DNA of 10,779 nt from positions 1 through 10,779 of the forward strand of contig PWPY01000248.1 of the NCBI GenBank assembly GCA_003558575.1, read 5' to 3'. Position 1 is the first letter of the stretch, and every line of letters starts with the position of its first letter. The translations under genes were made by a program, and so were the position numbers. Shown here one piece after another: positions 7,033 through 10,779 of the stretch. The notes under the pieces were generated by a model, which saw nothing but the letters and a program-made list of their open reading frames with translations, did not search any database and had not been told where the DNA came from. Origin of the DNA: Desulfonatronovibrio sp. Lineage in GTDB: Bacteria; Desulfobacterota; Desulfovibrionia; Desulfovibrionales; Desulfonatronovibrionaceae.

Positions 7033-7338
7033 AATTAACAATAATAGTTCTACAGCTAAATAGTTTGTTTAACAAAGGTATGACAGGAAATTTGAGGTCA
7101 CAAGCATTATGAATTCAATACTGATAAAAATGATTATGAATAGTCTAATGTCAAAATATTGAAAACTTTTTTACATACAAATTGATTACGGTCAATCCCA
7201 AAGGTATTTGATTAGATATAGGTTATTGAAAATTTTTCAGAAATTCTAAAGTATTCCTCTTACCGATGCATACTGCCCATTCATCTAATTTCTTGTCTAA
7301 AAGTCTTTATCCAGTTTGTAGCTTTAGAAAATAGGAAC

Positions 7339-7410
7339 ATATCACCACATTTTTTGTCCTTAAGAAAAGCCTGCATCAGGATGAAGATTGCCCTGTCAGC
7401 GTGGTGATAT
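7339..7410 (+). repeat. 10-bp inverted repeat in the leader of the BioD-like gene
   Basis: ATATCACCAC (7339-7348) and GTGGTGATAT (7401-7410) are perfect reverse complements 52 bp apart, ending 50 bp before the start codon. The right arm can alternatively make a local GTGG/CCAC hairpin (7401-7404 with 7411-7414), so two exclusive folds are possible. The DNA after it translates as VISTKERNL, which resembles peptides read from dispersed intergenic repeats in some proteobacteria (recalled, not searched). Confidence 0.5.
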
Positions 7411-7446
7411 CCACTAAAGAACGCAATCTTAAAAACACTGAAAAAC

Positions 7447-7454
7447 TAAGGAGG
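7447..7454 (+). promoter_or_regulatory. Ribosome-binding site that fixes the start of the BioD-like gene
   Basis: TAAGGAGG ends 6 nt before the ATG at 7461. The in-frame ATG at 7455 touches this site and the ATG at 7401 has no such site, so 7461 is the best start. Confidence 0.85.
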
Positions 7455-7460
7455 ATGCTT

Positions 7461-8528
7461 ATGTTAGGGCTATATATAGGTTCTACCAGTGGATACTCAG
7501 GAAAGAATATGATTGCCATGTCCTTAGGCAAAAAATTCCAGAAGATGGGATATAATGTCGGCTACATGAAACCAGTAGGTGTCCTGCCCAGGGAAGTTGA
7601 TGGCAAGATTGGGGATGAGGATGCCTTTTTTGTGCAGGACGTTCTGGGTCTATCTGAAGATCCTTCAAAGGTTACACCAGTACTTGTTGACCAGGACTTT
7701 AAAATCAAGGCATTTAAAGGGGAGTGTGATGACCTTCTGCCTGTAATTAAAAAAAACTACCAGGAACTCAGTCAAGGCAAAGACATTATGATTGTTTCCG
7801 GTTCAGGAAGCATGTATTCAGGAAAATATTGCGGTTTGGACGGAATAAACGTAGCCAGATCTTTAGACTTGAAAACCATCGTCATTGACCGTTTCAATAA
7901 AGAACTCAATTACGACTACATTACAGTTCTTAAGGATGCGCTGGGTGAACTCATGCTTGGAGCCATTCTCAATGATATCCCTCCCTACTTCAGCGAGGAA
8001 CTTAATTCGGTACTTATCCCCTTTCTCGAAAGAAATAACATTAAGGTATTGGGTTCCATTGCAAGAGACCCATTGATGGGTGCCATCAAAGTCTCTGACC
8101 TGGCTTCAAGACTTGGGGGCAAAATCATCTCTGCTCAGGATAAAGGAGATAAGGTTGTAGAAAATTTTGTTATTGGCACCATGCAGGTAGAAAACTTCAT
8201 GTTGCACTTTAAGAAAAGCAAAAGATCGGCAGTTATAGTCGGTGGTGACAGGTCTGATGTTCAACTCGTGGCCCTTGAAGGGAATACCCAATGCCTGATT
8301 CTCACAGGAAACCTTTATCCCAATGATATAATCCTCACCAGGTCTGAAGTATTGGGAATACCTATAATCATGGTCAGAGATGATACATATTCGGTTGCCA
8401 GAGAAATGGATACTCTATTGTCCAGGCACAAGCTCAGGGATGTAATTAAAATCCAGCATGGAAGCCAGTTAGTCAATTCATCTCTTGATTATCACTATAT
8501 CAGCGAAACCCTCAACCTTAAAAAATAG
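7461..8528 (+). CDS. BioD-like P-loop protein with DRTGG domain (phosphotransacetylase-associated family)
   Basis: The 355-residue protein begins MLGLYIGSTSGYSGKN. The N-terminal half (1 to about 220) is like the P-loop domain of BioD and of long phosphotransacetylases: a Walker A-like loop SGYSGKN (10-16), MKPVG (36-40), IMIVSGSGS (109-117) and LGAILNDI (166-173). The C-terminal part (about 248-340) is a DRTGG domain with GGDRSDVQ (261-268), LILTGNLYPND and the closing IPIIMVRDDTYSVA. The catalytic phosphotransacetylase domain is absent. Relatives in Desulfovibrio sit beside pta and ackA, suggesting a link to acetyl-phosphate or acetyl-CoA metabolism, but no acetate gene is present here and the function is unknown. 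The Walker A loop ends in Asn instead of Ser/Thr, so ATP hydrolysis should not be assumed. The gene is apparently monocistronic. Confidence 0.85.
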   Translation: MLGLYIGSTSGYSGKNMIAMSLGKKFQKMGYNVGYMKPVGVLPREVDGKIGDEDAFFVQDVLGLSEDPSKVTPVLVDQDFKIKAFKGECDDLLPVIKKNYQELSQGKDIMIVSGSGSMYSGKYCGLDGINVARSLDLKTIVIDRFNKELNYDYITVLKDALGELMLGAILNDIPPYFSEELNSVLIPFLERNNIKVLGSIARDPLMGAIKVSDLASRLGGKIISAQDKGDKVVENFVIGTMQVENFMLHFKKSKRSAVIVGGDRSDVQLVALEGNTQCLILTGNLYPNDIILTRSEVLGIPIIMVRDDTYSVAREMDTLLSRHKLRDVIKIQHGSQLVNSSLDYHYISETLNLKK

Positions 8529-8531
8529 AAT

Positions 8532-8582
8532 AGGCTTCGCCTCACGTTTCAGCTGCGTCCCGCCAGGGTGAGACGCAGCTGA
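8532..8582. repeat. Large palindromic hairpin between convergent genes; possible terminator or dispersed repeat
   Basis: A small hairpin AGGC/GCCT (8532-8542) is followed by a perfect 11-bp stem, TCAGCTGCGTC (8549-8559) with GACGCAGCTGA (8572-8582), and a 12-nt loop. CTCAC (8541-8545) can instead pair with GTGAG (8568-8572), a competing fold. It starts 3 bp after the BioD-like stop codon and ends 14 bp from the rnhA stop. No T run follows on either strand, so it is not a classic intrinsic terminator. It is also GC-richer than its surroundings, which suggests a REP-like intergenic element. Confidence 0.6.
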
Positions 8583-8596
8583 TTACAAAATCTACA

Positions 8597-9085
8597 TCAG
8601 GAGGTTCCGTACTCAGCTGCAATTTCCAAGGCTGCATCCCGGGCAAGATCATCACATCGTTCATTATAATAATCACCACTGTGACCTTTAACCCAGTTAA
8701 ATTTTACAGAATGAGTTTTTAAAAGTGGTATCATTTTCTGCCAGAGATCTTTATTTTTAACGTCAGTTTTGGTAGATGTTTTCCAACCATTACGTTGCCA
8801 TTTTGCAAGCCAGCCCTGATTGATAGCCTTGGCAATATATTGTGAGTCAGTAAATACGTTTACACTGCACGGATAATTAAGGGTCTCCAGAGCTGAAATG
8901 ACTGCGAGAAGCTCCATTCTATTATTAGTTGTATCAGGGAAGCCCTTGGCGATCTCTTTAACTTTATCTCCATACAGGAGTACGGCTCCATAACCACCTG
9001 GACCGGGATTTTTTAGACATGCACCATCAGTATATATCCTGAGTTCAGGCTTATCATTGCCTGCAGCATTATTCTCCTTTTTCAA
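8597..9085 (-). CDS. rnhA: Ribonuclease HI
   Basis: This 162-residue enzyme cuts the RNA strand of RNA-DNA hybrids. The active-site set is complete: Asp20 in IYTDGAC, Glu58 in NNRMELLAV, Asp80 in VFTDSQY, His135 in WVKGHSG and Asp145 in NERCDDLA. The basic substrate-binding helix region (NQGWLAKWQRNGWKTS, 89-104) is of the bacterial HI type. The first codon is TTG (9085-9083): an in-frame stop lies just upstream and the next in-frame Met is residue 57, inside the fold. A GAGGAG ribosome-binding site sits 10 nt upstream, inside the 3' end of the preceding gene, with which rnhA overlaps by 17 bp. Translational coupling is therefore likely. It is the last gene of the phosphohexomutase gene string. 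Confidence 0.95.
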   Translation of the reverse strand: MKKENNAAGNDKPELRIYTDGACLKNPGPGGYGAVLLYGDKVKEIAKGFPDTTNNRMELLAVISALETLNYPCSVNVFTDSQYIAKAINQGWLAKWQRNGWKTSTKTDVKNKDLWQKMIPLLKTHSVKFNWVKGHSGDYYNERCDDLARDAALEIAAEYGTS

Positions 9086-9563
9086 TTTTAATCAACTCCT
9101 CTCCAATTTTATTTAAAGCCTGAACAATCCCCTGCTGCCAATTGCCATTCTCCCAGAACTCATCAAAATGCTCTTGTGTTATATGGGTCAAAAACTCCTC
9201 AGGAAGAGCCCTGCGCATTAATGGAGGAAATTTTATGCTGGACTCCTTGTAACGAGGACTTAAGCCAATGAAAATAATCTTGGAATCTTCACGAGGGGTA
9301 ATAACAAATCCCTCAAAAATTTTGACCTGGAGCGACATGCCAAACCTTTGCTGAAGGCTTGAGGAAAAGGCTACAATCTCCTGAACCGTTTCCTTGTCTA
9401 AAGATTGGGTCTCATCCTGCACTAAATGCCTGGTTTGAATGGTATCCATGGAGCGCTCATAATTTTTCCAGAAAAGATAACCAACACCAACAAACAGGAT
9501 AATGAGCATCAGCATACGCAAGGTGGCGTTTCGCCTGCCTTTTACCGTGGGAGAAAATATCAT
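9069..9563 (-). CDS. Membrane-anchored protein of unknown function, possible TPM-like domain
   Basis: The 164-residue protein has a basic N-terminus (VKGRRNATLR), one membrane segment (about 15-33) and a region of about 130 residues predicted to lie outside the cytoplasm. The later part has a faint resemblance to TPM (YgcG-type) domains: LQQRFGMSLQVKIFEG (70-85), SKIIFIGLSPR and the C-terminal DEFWENGNWQQGIVQALNKIGEEL, comparable to the family's closing helix. This is a weak pattern match and the cysteines and metal ligands were not traced. An AGGA ribosome-binding site lies 6 nt before the ATG. It is 31 bp downstream of the 123-residue gene and overlaps rnhA by 17 bp, so it belongs to the same transcript. 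Real gene: likely. Function: not known. Confidence 0.75.
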   Translation of the reverse strand: MIFSPTVKGRRNATLRMLMLIILFVGVGYLFWKNYERSMDTIQTRHLVQDETQSLDKETVQEIVAFSSSLQQRFGMSLQVKIFEGFVITPREDSKIIFIGLSPRYKESSIKFPPLMRRALPEEFLTHITQEHFDEFWENGNWQQGIVQALNKIGEELIKIEKGE

Positions 9564-9570
9564 TTTTTGT

Positions 9571-9592
9571 CCTGATCTGGCCTGACATCAGG
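9571..9592 (-). promoter_or_regulatory. Inverted repeat overlapping a ribosome-binding site
   Basis: On the minus strand CCTGAT (9592-9587) and ATCAGG (9576-9571) can form a 6-bp stem with a 10-nt loop in the gap before the TPM-like gene. The second arm contains the AGG of that gene's ribosome-binding site, so the fold could lower translation until ribosomes from the upstream gene open it. The stem is short and may be chance. Confidence 0.3.
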
Positions 9593-9594
9593 CT

Positions 9595-9966
9595 TTATTG
9601 GTTGTCCGTCAACAGGTTTTCTTCATCGGCAGAATTCATGGTGTAGCAGGTTAAACCATATTTTGCATCCTCAAAACCTGAAGACAGGCTGTCCGGCTTC
9701 ATTAAGAAAAAACCTGCCAAAGAGTTTTGAATACGAGACTTGGAAATATTCTCCTTATCAAAACAGACTTCTATTCCCAGGGATGAAGAATCGTCATAGG
9801 TTGTTATTCCAAGATAAACCTGTATTCCATTTTCTAAGTTAATTACCTCAGAAAAATATTCACCATCCTGGTGATTGCGCCATACCCACAAAGAACCAAG
9901 AACCAGAATATGGATCAGGAAAATATAAAAAACTTTACGCATAATCAGGAAAGGTCTTTTATCCAT
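9595..9966 (-). CDS. Small single-pass membrane or secreted protein of unknown function
   Basis: The 123-residue protein starts with a charged N-terminus and one hydrophobic segment (FYIFLIHILVLGSLWVW, about 13-29). This looks like an uncleaved anchor or signal peptide, since no clear AxA cleavage site or lipobox follows. The remainder is soluble, acidic and contains NLENGIQVYLGITTYDDSSSLGIEVCFDKE; I do not recognise the family. The listed ATG at 9966 overlaps the phosphohexomutase end by 22 bp. The alternative ATG at 9942 would give MRKVFYIF..., a typical anchor start just after the upstream stop codon. Neither start has a good ribosome-binding site. The gene lies between the phosphohexomutase and the TPM-like membrane protein in one string, and the pair of adjacent single-pass proteins may act together. 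Confidence 0.65.
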   Translation of the reverse strand: MDKRPFLIMRKVFYIFLIHILVLGSLWVWRNHQDGEYFSEVINLENGIQVYLGITTYDDSSSLGIEVCFDKENISKSRIQNSLAGFFLMKPDSLSSGFEDAKYGLTCYTMNSADEENLLTDNQ

Positions 9967-10779
9967 CCCTTTAACGGCTCTTCTACTATTTTTCGAAATT
10001 CTTCAAGACGCTGTTCAGATTCAGCCTCAAAACGAAGCACCAGAACTGGCTGGGTATTGGATGCACGCAAAAGAGCCCAACCATCTTCAAAAGTTATCCT
10101 GACACCATCCACATCAACTATGGAATATTTTTCCCGGAAATAATCCTGAGCTTTTTTTACAACTTCAAATTTGATTTTATCAGGACATTCCATGCGTATC
10201 TCAGGCGTATTAAAGGTAACAGGCCAATCATCTAAGTATGAGCTGACTGGAACACCTGCTTTTTTGGCGACAATCTCCACTAATCTCTGGGCTGAATATA
10301 TGGCATCATCAAACCCGAAATATCTGTCGGCAAAAAACATATGTCCGCTCATCTCGCCTGCCAGCAGGGAACCTACCTCTTTCATTTTGGCTTTGATAAG
10401 AGAGTGCCCTGTTTTCCACATTATTGGCTTACCGCCATGCTTTTCAACATCACTAAACAAAAGGTGTGAGCACTTTACTTCACCTATAACACTTGTTCCA
10501 GGGTTTTGTTCCAAAACATCCCTTGCATAAATGGCTAAGAGCTGATCCCCGTATATCATTTTTCCCTTTTCATCTACGACTCCGATCCTGTCCCCGTCAC
10601 CATCAAGACCTATTCCAAGTTGAGCTTTTTCACGGACAACAGTTTCAACCAAATCTGCGTTGTTCTTCATGACTGTGGGATCTGGATGATGGTTGGGAAA
10701 ATCCCCATCAGGCTCACAGTAAATAGGAATTACCTCAACTCCAACGTTTTCTAAGGCTTGAACACATACCAGACCTGCA
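9945..10779 (-). CDS. Phosphomannomutase/phosphoglucomutase (5' part beyond the right edge)
   Basis: The frame is open from the right edge to the TGA at 9945, giving the last 277 residues of an alpha-D-phosphohexomutase. Visible motifs in order are GDFPNHHPDPT, the magnesium-binding loop GLDGDGDRIGVVD, the sugar-binding GEMSGHMFF, and the C-terminal phosphate-binding RASNTQPVLVLRFEA. These match the bifunctional AlgC-type enzyme, which interconverts the 1- and 6-phosphates of mannose and glucose for sugar-nucleotide, polysaccharide or LPS synthesis. The catalytic phosphoserine loop should lie in the missing N-terminal part of roughly 170-180 residues. The apparent internal ATG at 10670 is not the start, because conserved family sequence continues upstream of it to the edge. 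It is the first visible gene of the string ending in rnhA. Confidence 0.93.
   Translation of the reverse strand, partial: AGLVCVQALENVGVEVIPIYCEPDGDFPNHHPDPTVMKNNADLVETVVREKAQLGIGLDGDGDRIGVVDEKGKMIYGDQLLAIYARDVLEQNPGTSVIGEVKCSHLLFSDVEKHGGKPIMWKTGHSLIKAKMKEVGSLLAGEMSGHMFFADRYFGFDDAIYSAQRLVEIVAKKAGVPVSSYLDDWPVTFNTPEIRMECPDKIKFEVVKKAQDYFREKYSIVDVDGVRITFEDGWALLRASNTQPVLVLRFEAESEQRLEEFRKIVEEPLKGWIKDLS

Larger units (their letters stand above)
7033..7460. other. AT-rich intergenic region between rnc and the BioD-like gene
   Basis: These about 430 bp hold no convincing gene on either strand. They contain short perfect palindromes, TTTGTT/AACAAA around 7070 (1-nt centre) and TGAAAA/TTTTCA around 7233 (1-nt centre), and a 10-bp inverted repeat at 7339-7348/7401-7410 listed separately. 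Promoters for both divergent genes should lie here, but no hexamer pair was convincing. The plus-strand reading frame of the BioD-like gene runs back to an ATG at 7401; this is regarded as untranslated leader because the strong ribosome-binding site comes later. Confidence 0.7.

Noticed and set aside
7401-7457. preQ1-I riboswitch, because the leader ends with AAAAACTAAGGAGG, like the preQ1-I tail that overlaps a ribosome-binding site
   Set aside because: The required 5' stem with its short C-rich loop is not positioned before the tail, and the only nearby stem (GTGG/CCAC) is about 30 nt too far upstream. The downstream gene is also not a queuosine gene.
7401-7460. Upstream extension of the BioD-like protein from the ATG at 7401 (MVISTKERNL...)
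   Set aside because: It lacks a ribosome-binding site, lies within the inverted repeat, and the family's conserved start coincides with the later ATG behind TAAGGAGG.
10171-10530. Plus-strand open frame opposite the phosphohexomutase
   Set aside because: The minus strand here encodes conserved metal- and sugar-binding motifs; the plus frame has no recognisable motif or ribosome-binding site.

Overview
The window (10,779 bp, AT-rich) looks like chromosomal DNA of a motile, Gram-negative anaerobe. The gene mix fits a sulfate-reducing Desulfobacterota/Desulfovibrionales-type bacterium: a stand-alone BioD-like/DRTGG protein of the kind found beside pta-ackA in Desulfovibrio, a lone AMMECR1-domain protein, a CVSC-type thioredoxin reductase, and a flagellin behind a sigma-54 promoter. 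This assignment is from memory of gene families and was not checked by search. No mobile element, CRISPR array, tRNA or rRNA gene was seen.

Layout. (1) 1-1767, minus strand: thioredoxin reductase-like gene, AMMECR1-domain gene and a cheW cut by the left edge. The gaps are 23 and 27 bp, so they probably form one transcript from a promoter near 1841-1870. (2) 1920-3386, minus strand: a three-part diguanylate cyclase (degenerate receiver-like region, GAF-like region, GGDEF with intact active site and I-site). (3) 3537-5150, plus strand, divergent from the cyclase: a GT4 glycosyltransferase with an unusual C-terminal extension and an A10 tract directly after its start codon. (4) 5336-6262, plus strand: a short flagellin behind a near-consensus sigma-54 promoter. 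(5) 6343-7032, minus strand: RNase III, convergent with flagellin across a strong shared hairpin terminator. (6) 7033-7460: an AT-rich intergenic region with several inverted repeats. (7) 7461-8528, plus strand: BioD-like/DRTGG protein, followed by a large palindromic hairpin. (8) 8597-10779, minus strand: a tight gene string in the order phosphomannomutase/phosphoglucomutase (cut by the right edge), two small membrane-anchored proteins of unknown function, and RNase HI with a TTG start.

How the parts may work together. cheW, the diguanylate cyclase, the glycosyltransferase and flagellin place chemotaxis, c-di-GMP signalling, glycan transfer and the filament protein within 6.3 kb, so a motility/surface theme is reasonable for 1-6262. 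The glycosyltransferase could act on flagellin or on another surface glycan, and the phosphohexomutase at the right end could feed sugar-nucleotide synthesis. RNase III, RNase HI and the thioredoxin reductase are housekeeping functions. I see no clearly new multi-gene system. The best leads are the slippage-prone glycosyltransferase start and its C-terminal extension, the thioredoxin reductase without an obvious NADPH motif, the palindromes on both sides of the BioD-like gene, and the two uncharacterised membrane proteins linked to rnhA.
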